Origin: VRUE01 sp036403515 | GTDB lineage: Bacteria > Actinomycetota > Thermoleophilia > Solirubrobacterales > 70-9 | DNA length: 20,885 nt | Direction: 5' to 3' | Assembly: GCA_036403515.1 (NCBI GenBank) | Contig: DASWQV010000098.1 | Location: 1-20,885, forward strand | Part shown: positions 1-6,909 of the stretch, one piece after another | How positions within the stretch are numbered: the first letter of the stretch is position 1 | How the letters are laid out: every line of letters begins with the position of its first letter | Program-made: the position numbers and the translations under genes | The notes under the pieces: generated by a model | The model's input: the letters and a program-made list of their open reading frames with translations, nothing else | Told to the model about the DNA's origin: nothing | The model's database searches: none

Positions 1-1217
1 TCGCCCTCCTCGGCACCGAGGCGCTGGTTGAGATCGGCGAGCTCGGCGTCGCTGAGGAACTTCGCCGTCGGCGAGCGCCAGCCGTCGCCCTCGCGGAAGG
101 CCCAGACGAGACCTTTCGCCCCGAGCTCCTGGGCGCGGGAGATCAGGCCGTCGAGTTCAGAGCGCGGCATCTCCCGGCGGCCGGCGTTGAGGCCGCGGAT
201 CGAGCCGCCACCCTCCAGCACGGACCTGAGGACCTTGAACTCGGTCTCGCGCAGGGCGTCGCCGAGGTCGACCAGCTCGAGGCCGAAGCGCAGGTCGGGC
301 CGGTCGGTGCCGAACCGCCCCATCGCCTCGTCGTAACACATCCGCTGCATCGGGACCTCGATCTGCGGCCCGCCGACGGCCTCGAAGACGTGCGCCAGCA
401 GCCGCTCGTTGACGTCGAGCACGTCCTCGCCGTCGACGAAGGACATCTCGACGTCGAGCTGGGTGAACTCGGCCTGGCGGTCGGCCCGGGTCGCCTCGTC
501 GCGGAAGCAGCGCGCGACCTGGTAGTAGCGCTCGAACCCGGACATCATCAGCAGCTGCTTGAAGAGCTGCGGCGACTGCGGCAGCGCGTAGAAGGAGCCC
601 TGCTGCTGGCGACTTGGGACGAGGAAGTCGCGTGCACCCTCCGGGGTGGAGCGGGTCAGCACCGGCGTTTCGACGTCGAGGAAGCCCTCGCGGTCGAGGA
701 ACTCGCGCATCGCCGCGGTAACCCGGTGGCGGAGCACCAGCGCCTCGCGCATCTGCTCGCGGCGCAGATCGAGGTAGCGGTGGCGGAGGCGAGCGTCCTC
801 GCCGACGTCGCCGGCGAAGCCCTCGATCTGGAAGGGAGGCGTCTCGGCATCGGCAAGCAGCTCGGCGGCGCTCACCTTGAGCTCGACCTCGCCCGTCGGC
901 AGTTCGCGGTTGACCGTCTCGGGCGAGCGCTGCACGACGCTGCCGGAGGCGCTCAGCACGTCCTCGGGCCGCAGCCCGTGGCCAAGCTCAAAGGCAGCGC
1001 CCGCGTCCTCGGGGTGGAAGACGAGCTGGACGATCCCGGTCCGATCGCGCAGGTCGATGAAGATCAGGCCGCCGTGGTCGCGGCGGCGGTGGACCCAGCC
1101 GGCCACGCGCGCCTCGCCGCCGACGCGGTCGCCGAGCACCTGCCCGCACCAGGTGTCGCGGAAGCCGTTCCCCTTCAGGGCGGGAAAATCGCCCCTGCTC
1201 TCAACGCCAGCGCTCAT
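1..1217 (-). CDS. aspS: Aspartate--tRNA ligase, 3' end cut by the window edge
   Basis: This class II aminoacyl-tRNA synthetase charges tRNA with aspartate in the cytoplasm. Reading the minus strand from the ATG at 1217 gives an open frame to the edge, about 405 of the roughly 590 residues usual for bacterial AspRS. The N-terminal OB-fold anticodon-binding domain is clear (GWVHRRRDHGG near residues 40-50, then LIFIDLRDRTG). The catalytic domain follows, with RHRYLDLRR, FLDVETPVLT, QSPQLFKQLLM and ARCFRDEATRADRQ (motif 2) in the usual order. The start ATG overlaps the hisS stop as ATGA, so translation is probably coupled. His48 in RRRDHGG is the residue seen in non-discriminating AspRS enzymes that also charge tRNA-Asn; discriminating enzymes such as E. 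coli's have Leu there. The family call is very secure; dual specificity is an inference. Confidence 0.97.
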   Translation of the reverse strand, partial: MSAGVESRGDFPALKGNGFRDTWCGQVLGDRVGGEARVAGWVHRRRDHGGLIFIDLRDRTGIVQLVFHPEDAGAAFELGHGLRPEDVLSASGSVVQRSPETVNRELPTGEVELKVSAAELLADAETPPFQIEGFAGDVGEDARLRHRYLDLRREQMREALVLRHRVTAAMREFLDREGFLDVETPVLTRSTPEGARDFLVPSRQQQGSFYALPQSPQLFKQLLMMSGFERYYQVARCFRDEATRADRQAEFTQLDVEMSFVDGEDVLDVNERLLAHVFEAVGGPQIEVPMQRMCYDEAMGRFGTDRPDLRFGLELVDLGDALRETEFKVLRSVLEGGGSIRGLNAGRREMPRSELDGLISRAQELGAKGLVWAFREGDGWRSPTAKFLSDAELADLNQRLGAEEG

Positions 1218-2464
1218 GCCTCTCCCCCGGTTATCTCAGCGATCAGGTTGCCGGTCTCGATCGACCGCTGCTCGCCGCTGGTCATGTCACGCAGCTGGGC
1301 GCCGTCGGCGTCGAGGACCAGGACCTGTCGCGCACCGATCCGATCGGCGTGCTTGAACTGTCCCTTCAGCCCACGTCCGCCGAGATCGAGCTCGGCCGAA
1401 AGCCCGGCCTTGCGCAGTTCGCCCGCCAGCATCAATGCCAGCGACCGTCGGCTGGACTCCTCGTCGCCGACCGCGATGAAGACGTCCCGTCCCGGCGCAG
1501 GCTCCTCCTCATCCAGCGCCAGCATGATCCGCTCGATCCCGGCCGCCCAGCCGACTGCCGGCGTCGGCCGGCCGCCAAGCTGCTCGACCAGGCCGTCGTA
1601 GCGCCCGCCGCCGCCGATCTCCGACTGGGCGCCGAGCCGGTCGCAGACGAACGAGAAGATCGTCCGCGTGTAGTAATCGAGGCCGCGGACCAGGGTCGGG
1701 TCGATCGCGTACTCGACACCAGCGGCGTCGAGCAGTCCTCGCACCTCGGCAAAGTGATCGGCGTCCTCACCTTCGAGCCGCTCGACCAACTTCGGCGCCG
1801 CCGCCATCACCGCCCGTGTGCCCTCGTCGTCTGAGTCGAAGGCGCGCAAGGGGTTGGCGTCGATCCGCTCCCGGACCTCTTTCGCCAGCTCGTCCTCGTG
1901 TGCGCGAAGATGGGCCTTCAATTCCTCGAGGTAGGCCTGGCGGGCCTCCAACGAGCCCAGGCTGCCGAGGCGCAGCTCGACGCCCGGCACGCCGAGCTCG
2001 GCCAGCAGCTCGGCCAGCAGCCCGATCGCCTCGGCGTCGGCGAGCGGCGAGTCGGTCCCGATCGCCTCAGCGCCCAGCTGGTGGAACTGGCGGTAGCGGC
2101 CCGCCTGCGGGCGCTCATGGCGGAAGAAGGGCCCGAGGTAGAAGAGCTTCACCGGCTGTGCCAGCGCCTGCATGCCGTGCTCGACATAGGCGCGGCAGAT
2201 CGGCGCCGTGCCCTCGGGCCGCAGGGTGAGGCTGCGCCCCCCCTTGTCCTCGAAGGTGAACATCTCCTTGCGGACGATGTCGGTGGAGTGGCCGACCCCG
2301 CGCTCGAACAGCTCGGTGTCCTCGAAGCTGGGTGTGGCGATCGGCTCATAGCCGGCGCGGGCGAAGATCGCCGCGGCGGCGAGCTCGATCCGCCCGCGCG
2401 TGCGCGCCACGTCAGGCAGGACGTCGAAGGTCCCGCGCGGAGCCTGGTACTTGTGTCCCGCCAC
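1214..2464 (-). CDS. hisS: Histidine--tRNA ligase
   Basis: This class II synthetase attaches histidine to tRNA-His. The 416-residue length is normal for bacterial HisRS. Visible landmarks are the N-terminal RGTFDVLPD, motif 1 around ATPSFEDTELFERG, motif 2 with FRHERPQAGRYRQFHQ, the histidine-specific VRGLDYYTRT, the GGGRYDGL loop, and a C-terminal anticodon-binding domain from about residue 320 (DVFIAVGDEESS onward). The start is a GTG at 2464 giving MAGHKYQAPRGTFD. It lies 40 bases after the upstream hydrolase gene, so it could be read in the same transcript, although TAAGGT nine bases ahead of the GTG might also be an internal -10 element. The hisS-aspS pairing with a 4-base overlap is common in bacteria and supports both calls. 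Confidence 0.97.
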   Translation of the reverse strand: MAGHKYQAPRGTFDVLPDVARTRGRIELAAAAIFARAGYEPIATPSFEDTELFERGVGHSTDIVRKEMFTFEDKGGRSLTLRPEGTAPICRAYVEHGMQALAQPVKLFYLGPFFRHERPQAGRYRQFHQLGAEAIGTDSPLADAEAIGLLAELLAELGVPGVELRLGSLGSLEARQAYLEELKAHLRAHEDELAKEVRERIDANPLRAFDSDDEGTRAVMAAAPKLVERLEGEDADHFAEVRGLLDAAGVEYAIDPTLVRGLDYYTRTIFSFVCDRLGAQSEIGGGGRYDGLVEQLGGRPTPAVGWAAGIERIMLALDEEEPAPGRDVFIAVGDEESSRRSLALMLAGELRKAGLSAELDLGGRGLKGQFKHADRIGARQVLVLDADGAQLRDMTSGEQRSIETGNLIAEITGGEA

Positions 2465-2504
2465 AGTGAGGCGACCTTACCTGCGCCGGCAGCAAACCGG
2501 CTCG

Positions 2505-3146
2505 CTACTGCGGCAGCTGGGCCAGGAACGGATTGGTCGCCCGCTCCGCGCTCAATGTGGTGAGACCCATGTGCCCCGGGTAGACGGTGGTATCGGGCGA
2601 GTGCGAGTCGAACAGCGTGGCGATTGAACGCATCAGGGTCGGGCCGTCGCCCCCGGGCAGATCGACCCGCCCGACCGAGCCCTGGAAGAGCACGTCGCCA
2701 GAGAAGATCGCCTCCTCGCCGCGGACCGAGTAGGTGACATGGCCAGGACTGTGGCCGGGCGTGAAGACCACGTCGAGCGTCAGGCCGGCCAGCTCCAGCG
2801 TCTCACCGCCCTTCACGGTCTCATCGGCCTGATAGCTCTCGTAAGGCCCGAAGCCGGCAAAGGTGAAGGACATGATGTCGGCGAGCACGGGCACCTCGAT
2901 CTCCGGGCAGTAGACGGTAGCGCCGGTCTCCTTCGCCACCGGCGCGACCGCGCCGACGTGGTCGAAGTGGCAGTGGGTGATCAAAATCGCCTCGACCTCG
3001 GCGCCGCTTGCCTCGACCTCGGCGAGGATCCGCTCCGCCTCCTCGCCGGGGTCGACGATCAGCGCCTGGCCAGAGCCCTCGTTGTGGACGACGAAGCAGT
3101 TCTCGGCGATCGGACCGACCGTGAGCTGGCGTACGTCAAGGCTCAC
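2505..3146 (-). CDS. MBL-fold metallo-hydrolase, glyoxalase II-like
   Basis: This is a 213-residue single-domain metallo-beta-lactamase-fold hydrolase of the hydroxyacylglutathione hydrolase-like group. The metal motif THCHFDHVGA (HxHxDH) lies near residues 75-84. Further metal-ligand regions are TPGHSPGH near residues 132-139, SGDVLF (Asp) near 155-160, and the final YPGH near 190. The substrate is unknown: thiol-conjugate hydrolysis is the family default, but actinobacteria lack glutathione, so mycothiol adducts or an unrelated ester are possible. I chose the GTG at 3146 because it overlaps the preceding stop as GTGA and gives SLDVRQLTVGPIAENC, the usual family N terminus; a longer frame from 3191 would overlap the upstream gene needlessly. 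This gene often sits just ahead of hisS in actinobacteria (from memory). Confidence 0.9.
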   Translation of the reverse strand: MSLDVRQLTVGPIAENCFVVHNEGSGQALIVDPGEEAERILAEVEASGAEVEAILITHCHFDHVGAVAPVAKETGATVYCPEIEVPVLADIMSFTFAGFGPYESYQADETVKGGETLELAGLTLDVVFTPGHSPGHVTYSVRGEEAIFSGDVLFQGSVGRVDLPGGDGPTLMRSIATLFDSHSPDTTVYPGHMGLTTLSAERATNPFLAQLPQ

Positions 3147-3505
3147 GAGCGACCGGCGTCGCGCATCCGTGCCCGCTCCCGCCGCCGCCACATCATCATG
3201 TCGATGTAGTAGCCGGCCGGGATGTAGAAGACGAGCATGAAGGCGCCGAGGGCGAGCGCGGCGCCAAGCGGCCGTTTGAAGATCAGCAGGAGCAGGACGG
3301 CGAAGATCACCGCCGCGCCGATTCCGCGCATGGCCGAGTTGCGCCAGGTCGGCGGATGGTCGCCGCGCGGCGCGCGTTTGGTGCCGGCGCGGGCCTGGGC
3401 CTTTGCCTCAGCTCGGGTCTTCGGACGAGAGCGACGGTTGGTATCGATGCGGCCGCCCTGGGTGCCGCGATGCTTGCGTCGGCGCTTCTTCTTCGTCTGA
3501 GCCAT
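3143..3505 (-). CDS. Small basic two-helix membrane protein
   Basis: This 120-residue protein has an N-terminal half dominated by Lys and Arg (KKKRRRKHRG, then RRSRPKTRAEAKAQARAGTK). Two hydrophobic segments follow at about residues 59-76 (MRGIGAAVIFAVLLLLIF) and 80-100 (LGAALALGAFMLVFYIPAGYY), and the tail is charged (WRRRERARMR). The positive-inside rule puts both termini in the cytoplasm. I recognise the general type from actinobacterial gene neighbourhoods but know no function. The ATG start is supported by TAAATT ending six bases upstream, so the mRNA may be leaderless. This could be the promoter for the four-gene unit running through the MBL hydrolase and hisS to aspS. The stop overlaps the next start as GTGA. 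Confidence 0.82.
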   Translation of the reverse strand: MAQTKKKRRRKHRGTQGGRIDTNRRSRPKTRAEAKAQARAGTKRAPRGDHPPTWRNSAMRGIGAAVIFAVLLLLIFKRPLGAALALGAFMLVFYIPAGYYIDMMMWRRRERARMRDAGRS

Positions 3506-3511
3506 GTCCGG

Positions 3512-3517
3512 AATTTA
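3512..3517 (-). promoter_or_regulatory. -10 hexamer TAAATT of a leaderless promoter
   Basis: TAAATT on the minus strand is followed by exactly six bases and then the ATG at 3505, which places transcription start at or next to the start codon. No Shine-Dalgarno sequence lies between them. A clear -35 box is not visible. The same geometry recurs at seven other genes in this window. Confidence 0.55.
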
Positions 3518-3539
3518 GTTGACCAGCACCCGGGACGCC

Positions 3540-4427
3540 TCAGGAGGCGGTCGAGAGGCGGCCCTCGATTGTCTGCCGGTCCGAATCGAAGCCGCGGATC
3601 GGCACGTCGGCGGGATACCCGACGAGGGCCGCGGCCGGGACCAAGCCAATGATCTCCGCCGCGACCGGCCTGGCGTGAAGCGGCTCGGCAAGGTCGCGGA
3701 CGCGCCGGACAAGATCGGCAAGCGGCACGGCGAGCGGATCATGGACGTTGGTCGAGACCTGGCTGCGGCCGTTGGAGAGCGTCAGGCCGATCGCCCGGAC
3801 GCCGCGCAGGCCACCGCCCGACTCCCGCAGCCCAGCGGCGATCGCGCGGGCGACATCGGCGTCACCACTGTCCAGCTCGACGTTGAAAGCGGCGAGCGGG
3901 GGGCGCGCCGTGACCAGCGTCACCCCGGCCGTTGGGTGCGGCAGCGCGGGCCCGTAGTCCGGCCGCAGGCCTCCCCCCTCCATCCGCAGCCAAAGCTCGG
4001 TGAGGCCCCCATTGCGGAAGTAGGCCCGCTCGGCATGCCCCGGTCGTCTCGCCAGCTCGCCGTAAAGGAAGACCGGAACCCCGAGGCCGCCGATCTGCTC
4101 GGCGATCTCGATCGCCTCGGTGCGCGCGGCGGCATGATCAGTGGGGTCGAGCCAGACGACCGGGCAGACGTCGAGCGCCCCGATCGCGGGATGCAGGCCC
4201 CGGTACGCACTCATGTCAAGCGTCTCGATCGCCATCTCGGCGCCGGAGAGAAGCGCCTCTCGCAACGGCGCCGGGCTCGCGGCAAGGGTGAAGACGGTGC
4301 GGTCGTGGTCGGCGTCGGAATGGCGGTCCAGCACGCTTGCCCCGCGCGAGAAGGCACTCTCCAGCGCAGCAATCCGGGCGGCATCATCCCCCTCGGAGAC
4401 GTTTGGAACGGCGAGGAGCTGCGCCAC
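3540..4427 (-). CDS. ftcD: Glutamate formimidoyltransferase (FtcD-type)
   Basis: The enzyme moves a formimino group between N-formimino-L-glutamate and tetrahydrofolate, linking histidine breakdown with one-carbon metabolism. The 295-residue length fits the stand-alone transferase (N- plus C-terminal FTCD subdomains) without the cyclodeaminase half. Diagnostic stretches are VPNVSEGDDA at residues 7-16, DRHSDADHDRTVFTLAA near 34-50 (conserved HxDxxHxRTVF-type region), YRGLHPAIGALDVCP near 74-88, VPVFLYGELA near 117-126 and FNVELDSGD near 182-190. The gene starts three bases after the aminopeptidase gene, so the two are almost certainly co-transcribed. No other hut genes are nearby, so its physiological role here (histidine catabolism or 5-formyl-THF salvage) is open. 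Confidence 0.92.
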   Translation of the reverse strand: MAQLLAVPNVSEGDDAARIAALESAFSRGASVLDRHSDADHDRTVFTLAASPAPLREALLSGAEMAIETLDMSAYRGLHPAIGALDVCPVVWLDPTDHAAARTEAIEIAEQIGGLGVPVFLYGELARRPGHAERAYFRNGGLTELWLRMEGGGLRPDYGPALPHPTAGVTLVTARPPLAAFNVELDSGDADVARAIAAGLRESGGGLRGVRAIGLTLSNGRSQVSTNVHDPLAVPLADLVRRVRDLAEPLHARPVAAEIIGLVPAAALVGYPADVPIRGFDSDRQTIEGRLSTAS

Positions 4428-4430
4428 CGG

Positions 4431-5384
4431 CTAGACGAGCAGCTTGCCGTCGCGAACGATCTCTTTACCGTCGATTTCCACCGTCGGCTCGAGGATCACG
4501 CAGTCCAGGTGCACAGGGACTTGGACGCCGCCGCCAATCGCCGCCGAAGCCCCGAAGGCGACGTGAGCGGTGCCGAGGATCTTCTCGTCCTCGAGGATGT
4601 TGCCGGTCAGGGTCGCCTCTTCGTTCGTGCCGATCCCGAGCTCGGCGACGTTGGTGCCGTCCTCACCGTGCTTGGTCAACAGTTCGAGCAGCGTCGCGCC
4701 CTCGGGCCCCGTGGCGTCGGTCAGATGGCCGTCGCGAATGGTCAGCTCGACCGGCGTCTCGACCTTGCCGACGCCGGCGATCGAGCCATCGACGACGAGC
4801 GTCCCCTGCCCCGTCCCCTCGGCCGGCGAGACGAAGGCCTCGCCGCAGGGGAGGTTGCCGAAAGCGCCCGGCGCGTTGAGGACCCCGGCGTCGGCGATCG
4901 GCACCCGGTCCTCGAGGCCAAGCCGCAGGTCGCTGCCGTGGGAACAGGTGATCCGCGCCTCATCGCCGCTGCGCAGTGCCGCGGCCAGAGCCGCGCCGCG
5001 TCGCCGCAGAGCGGCCATGTCGGCGTTCATCAGCCGCGCAAGCATGTCGTCGGTGACCCCAGGCAGCGTCGCGATCCGCACGCCAGCCTGGTTGGCGGCA
5101 CGGCGCGCGTAGGTGTGAGAGAGGGACTGAATCGTCGGGGCCAACACCACGTGGGAGGCGATCATCGCCGCCGCCACGGGAGTCGGCGGCTCGGCCCCAT
5201 TGGAGTCGAGCTCAGAGATGACCGCCAGCGTCGCGTAGGCGCCGTCGCCCTCGGCCTCGATCCGCATCAACGCGCCGATCTCCTCGGTGACGGGGTTGCA
5301 GATCACCAGCACCTCTTCAGCCGGTTCGACCTGCAGGCAATCCCGCAGAACCGTCCGCACAGCCCGATCGAGTTCCTGCGTCAT
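4431..5384 (-). CDS. M29-family metallo-aminopeptidase (leucyl aminopeptidase/aminopeptidase T-like)
   Basis: This 317-residue cytoplasmic enzyme is predicted to remove N-terminal amino acids using a dinuclear metal centre. Family landmarks are in the C-terminal half: NLPCGEAFVSPAEGTGQG with metal-ligand Glu, AELGIGTNEEA with the second Glu, GTAHVAFG with His, and the paired VHLDCV with His and Asp. These match the Glu/Glu/His/His/Asp set of M29 peptidases. It is shorter than classical PepS/AmpT (about 400 residues), because the N-terminal domain is compact. Such short M29-like proteins are usually annotated as leucyl aminopeptidase and their true substrate is rarely tested. The ATG start has TAGCCT ending seven bases upstream and no ribosome binding site, which fits a leaderless transcript divergent from the tRNA gene. 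Confidence 0.87.
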   Translation of the reverse strand: MTQELDRAVRTVLRDCLQVEPAEEVLVICNPVTEEIGALMRIEAEGDGAYATLAVISELDSNGAEPPTPVAAAMIASHVVLAPTIQSLSHTYARRAANQAGVRIATLPGVTDDMLARLMNADMAALRRRGAALAAALRSGDEARITCSHGSDLRLGLEDRVPIADAGVLNAPGAFGNLPCGEAFVSPAEGTGQGTLVVDGSIAGVGKVETPVELTIRDGHLTDATGPEGATLLELLTKHGEDGTNVAELGIGTNEEATLTGNILEDEKILGTAHVAFGASAAIGGGVQVPVHLDCVILEPTVEIDGKEIVRDGKLLV

Positions 5385-5391
5385 GGAGATA

Positions 5392-5397
5392 AGGCTA
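5392..5397 (-). promoter_or_regulatory. -10 hexamer TAGCCT of a leaderless promoter
   Basis: TAGCCT on the minus strand ends seven bases before the ATG at 5384. This is the TANNNT pattern at the spacing expected when transcription begins on the start codon. The tRNA gene begins 70 bases away in the opposite direction. A TACGAT at 5437-5442 could be the tRNA -10, but I see no good -35 for either. Confidence 0.45.
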
Positions 5398-5453
5398 AAG
5401 GCCCGGCGACCAAGGCGAACACAGCCCCGCCATCGCTACGATCCTCGAGCCCC

Positions 5454-5527
5454 GCCGGAGTAGCTCAGCTGGTTAGAGCAGCGGAATCATAATCCGCGTG
5501 TCGGGGGTTCGAGTCCCTCCTCCGGCA
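5454..5527 (+). tRNA. tRNA-Met (anticodon CAT)
   Basis: A full cloverleaf can be drawn. The acceptor stem is GCCGGAG with CTCCGGC, the D arm is GCTC/GAGC, the anticodon stem is GCGGA/TCCGC around loop ATCATAA, the variable loop is 5 nt, and the T arm is GGGGG/CCCTC around TTCGAGT. The discriminator is A and CCA is not encoded. The anticodon CAT is at 5488-5490. The paired G1-C72 argues against initiator tRNA. Elongator Met is the default; a tRNA-Ile whose C34 is modified by TilS cannot be excluded by eye. The 3' part, from the last anticodon base onward, is the attachment site of two elements that follow. Only this copy is a complete tRNA gene. Confidence 0.95.
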
Positions 5528-5531
5528 TCGC
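5490..5531 (+). repeat. att core copy 1 (attL), inside the tRNA gene
   Basis: These 42 bases, from the third anticodon base to four bases past the tRNA, are identical to 15508-15549. A longer stretch, 5481-5534 (54 bases), is identical to 12793-12846. Tyrosine integrases commonly recombine within the 3' half of tRNA genes and rebuild the gene from the element's own copy. This copy is the left junction of element 1. Confidence 0.9.
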
Positions 5532-5588
5532 AGCAGCAAGCGAAACGCGCCGCATCCCAAGGTCAAACGGGTCCGATTTGGCAGGGGG

Positions 5589-5610
5589 GTGGCAAGGGAA
5601 GTGGCAAGGG
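5589..5610 (+). repeat. Two GTGGCAAGGG repeats, candidate arm-type integrase sites (left end)
   Basis: GTGGCAAGGG occurs at 5589-5598 and 5601-5610, twelve bases apart start to start and about 60 bases from the att core. Related copies lie at 11787, 11810, 12670, 12681 and 12901. Pairs flanking an att core are what lambda-type integrases use for their N-terminal arm-binding domain. The protein-binding role is inference. Confidence 0.6.
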
Positions 5611-5651
5611 ACAGGCCGCGCAGAGCGATTCGTGTCGCGGCATGACGGCAT

Positions 5652-5657
5652 TACCCT
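5652..5657 (+). promoter_or_regulatory. -10 hexamer TACCCT of a leaderless promoter
   Basis: TACCCT ends seven bases before the ATG at 5665, matching the TANNNT-to-start geometry found elsewhere in the window. It is the main reason for preferring that ATG over the upstream in-frame TTG. Confidence 0.45.
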
Positions 5658-5664
5658 GATCTCC

Positions 5665-5853
5665 ATGCCGTCCCTTTGGGCAGCATCGTTGCTGTTGCTC
5701 TTCGCGGTCATCGCGGGTGGTCTCGCCTGTGTTCAAGCAGTCGGGAACGGCGAGTATCTGGCGGCACTCGCGTTCGCTGCAATCACTCTGACGTGCGCCG
5801 TAGGTTTCTCTGTGCCCTTCGTCTCTCGCCGCGTGAGGCAGTGGTGGTGGTAG
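5665..5853 (+). CDS. Small two-helix membrane protein at the element's left end
   Basis: This 62-residue protein has two hydrophobic helices, about residues 4-26 (LWAASLLLLFAVIAGGLACV) and 33-52 (LAALAFAAITLTCAVGFSVP), and a basic aromatic tail ending RRVRQWWW. I do not recognise a family. The ATG is preferred over an in-frame TTG at 5578 because TACCCT lies at leaderless spacing and the TTG extension would run through the arm-type repeats. A decayed second copy of the last 38 or so codons lies at 12914-13025, so this gene is part of a left-end module shared by the two elements. Roles in membrane association, immunity or superinfection control would be guesses. Confidence 0.6.
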   Translation: MPSLWAASLLLLFAVIAGGLACVQAVGNGEYLAALAFAAITLTCAVGFSVPFVSRRVRQWWW

Positions 5854-5918
5854 TAGCGACCGGGGATCGACCGGGAGTGCCAGGGGTCCAGCCCCGAAAA
5901 GCCCGCAGGGGCAGCGGG

Positions 5919-5924
5919 TATCAT
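5919..5924 (+). promoter_or_regulatory. -10 hexamer TATCAT of a leaderless promoter
   Basis: TATCAT ends seven bases before the GTG at 5932, with no ribosome binding site in between. It probably drives the DUF5678-like and retropepsin-like gene pair. Confidence 0.5.
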
Positions 5925-5931
5925 CGACTGC

Positions 5932-6123
5932 GTGAAACCGATCCGCACCGATTTCAAGGGCTACGAGGGCAAGTACGTGGCGACCGACACCCGCACGGGT
6001 CAGGTCGTGATCGCCGACGAGGACTTGAAAGTCGTGCTGGAAAAAGCCCGCAAGCTGGATCACGTCGTCGTCGGCGGGCGGGTTCCCCACGCGGACGAGC
6101 CGATCTACGTCGGCCTTGGCTGA
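5932..6123 (+). CDS. DUF5678-like small protein
   Basis: This 63-residue protein includes the pattern YEGKYVATDTRTGQVVIADEDLKVVLEKAR, which resembles DUF5678: a short beta-alpha protein with a G-K-(W/Y)-V-A start, a D-L patch and a V-P-x-x-x-P end (here GGRVPHADEPIYVG). Family membership is from memory of the pattern and the biochemical function is unknown. The GTG start is supported by TATCAT at leaderless spacing. Its last codons overlap the next gene, which starts at a TTG inside TTGGCTGA, so the two are translationally coupled and presumably act together. In my memory DUF5678-type proteins are often encoded next to retropepsin-like proteases, as here. Confidence 0.75.
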   Translation: MKPIRTDFKGYEGKYVATDTRTGQVVIADEDLKVVLEKARKLDHVVVGGRVPHADEPIYVGLG

Positions 6124-6607
6124 GCCGAAGACCCCCTGGCTCTACCCCTACCGGGAGGACCCCCAGCAAACGCGCCTGGGACAGCCCGTGTTTCGGCCTT
6201 TCGTGCCCGTCTCGCTCGCCGCAAGCGATGCATCGACGCCGGAGTTGGAGGGGCTGATTGACACCGGAGCCGACGCGATCCTTGCGAGCGGCCTGCTGGC
6301 GGACGAGCTTGGCCTTGACCTGGCCGACAACGAGGGAGAGGAACTGCACGCCGTCGGCGGCCGCACCGTCGTCGCCCGCTACAAGACCGTCTCCCTGCGC
6401 CTCCACCACCACGACGATTCCGGCGCTCGACACGAGTGGGAAGCCCCGGTGGGATTCGTAGATGGCTGGCACAGCTTCGGCCTGGTCCTGCTCGGCAACG
6501 TCGGCTTTCTCGATCACTTCACCGTCACCGCAAGCCGCTTCTCTCAGGCGGTCGCTGTCGAGGATCGCGACCGCTTCGATGATCGCTTCGGCGTCGTCCT
6601 CTCCTAG
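6116..6607 (+). CDS. Retropepsin-like aspartic protease domain protein
   Basis: This 163-residue single-domain protein carries the aspartic protease signature LIDTGAD, with catalytic Asp49, inside a hydrophobic beta-strand. The second family landmark, VLLGNVGFLDHFTV, is near residues 124-137 and corresponds to the hydrophobic-hydrophobic-Gly element before the C-terminal helix. One lobe means it would have to dimerise like retroviral proteases. There is no signal peptide or membrane segment, so it is cytoplasmic. Translation starts at TTG 6116, overlapping the end of the DUF5678-like gene by eight bases. The substrate is unknown; the partner protein or an element regulator is the natural first guess. 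The motif is intact, so the protein is probably active. Confidence 0.82.
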   Translation: MAEPKTPWLYPYREDPQQTRLGQPVFRPFVPVSLAASDASTPELEGLIDTGADAILASGLLADELGLDLADNEGEELHAVGGRTVVARYKTVSLRLHHHDDSGARHEWEAPVGFVDGWHSFGLVLLGNVGFLDHFTVTASRFSQAVAVEDRDRFDDRFGVVLS

Positions 6608-6637
6608 CAGCAGCCCCCTGTGCTGCCGTCTGAAGAA

Positions 6638-6643
6638 TAGGCT
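6638..6643 (+). promoter_or_regulatory. -10 hexamer TAGGCT of a leaderless promoter
   Basis: TAGGCT ends seven bases before the GTG at 6651, again at leaderless spacing. It supports that GTG as the start of the small HTH gene. Confidence 0.45.
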
Positions 6644-6650
6644 CCCTCCT

Positions 6651-6851
6651 GTGTCAAGGGACGCCAAAGGGGAAGCTCTCGCCGATGCCAAGCGCGCCCA
6701 GCTTGACTACGGGCGAGACGTTAAAGCTGCGAGAGAAGCGAGGCGAAAGAGCTTCGCCCGAGCGCAGAAAGCCGGATCGTCGTTGGCAGAAATAGGCGAG
6801 GCGGTCGGCCTGCACCGCTCCCGGGTCGCAGAAATCATCCGCGACAAATAG
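6651..6851 (+). CDS. Small helix-turn-helix protein
   Basis: This 66-residue protein has a charged, probably helical first half rich in Lys, Arg and Ala. The second half is a helix-turn-helix, SSLAEIGEAVGLHRSRVAEIIR, of the short type seen in resolvase and sigma-factor C termini (A-x-x-x-G-(hydrophobic)-x-x-S/T-R-V). No other domain is present, so it is most likely a DNA-binding protein that acts as a dimer. The GTG start is chosen from the TAGGCT -10 hexamer and because the upstream in-frame sequence overlaps the protease gene and is low-quality coding. A strong 11-bp inverted repeat begins five bases after its stop. Confidence 0.65.
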   Translation: MSRDAKGEALADAKRAQLDYGRDVKAAREARRKSFARAQKAGSSLAEIGEAVGLHRSRVAEIIRDK

Positions 6852-6855
6852 TAAT

Positions 6856-6882
6856 CAACTGTCGGGAAAAGCCCGACAGTTG
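6856..6882 (+). terminator. Perfect 11-bp hairpin after the small HTH gene
   Basis: CAACTGTCGGG, loop AAAAG, CCCGACAGTTG. The stem is perfect and begins five bases after the stop codon, the usual place for an intrinsic terminator. There is no T-tract, which is common in high-GC actinobacteria. The symmetric sequence could equally be an operator for the HTH or XRE proteins encoded on either side. Confidence 0.5.
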
Positions 6883-6909
6883 TGCTACCTTCGGCGTTCA
6901 GACAAAAGC

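Noticed and set aside
390..1601. A 403-codon plus-strand frame over the aspS-hisS junction
   Set aside because: It lies antisense to two synthetase genes whose motifs are complete; the translation has no recognisable domain.
3519..5492. A 657-codon open frame on the plus strand
   Set aside because: It is antisense to ftcD and the M29 aminopeptidase, both with clear family motifs. Long antisense frames are expected at this GC content, and its translation is low-complexity Arg/Gly/Asp-rich.
5454..5527. Initiator tRNA-fMet
   Set aside because: It has a paired G1-C72 and lacks the three G-C pairs typical of the initiator anticodon stem.
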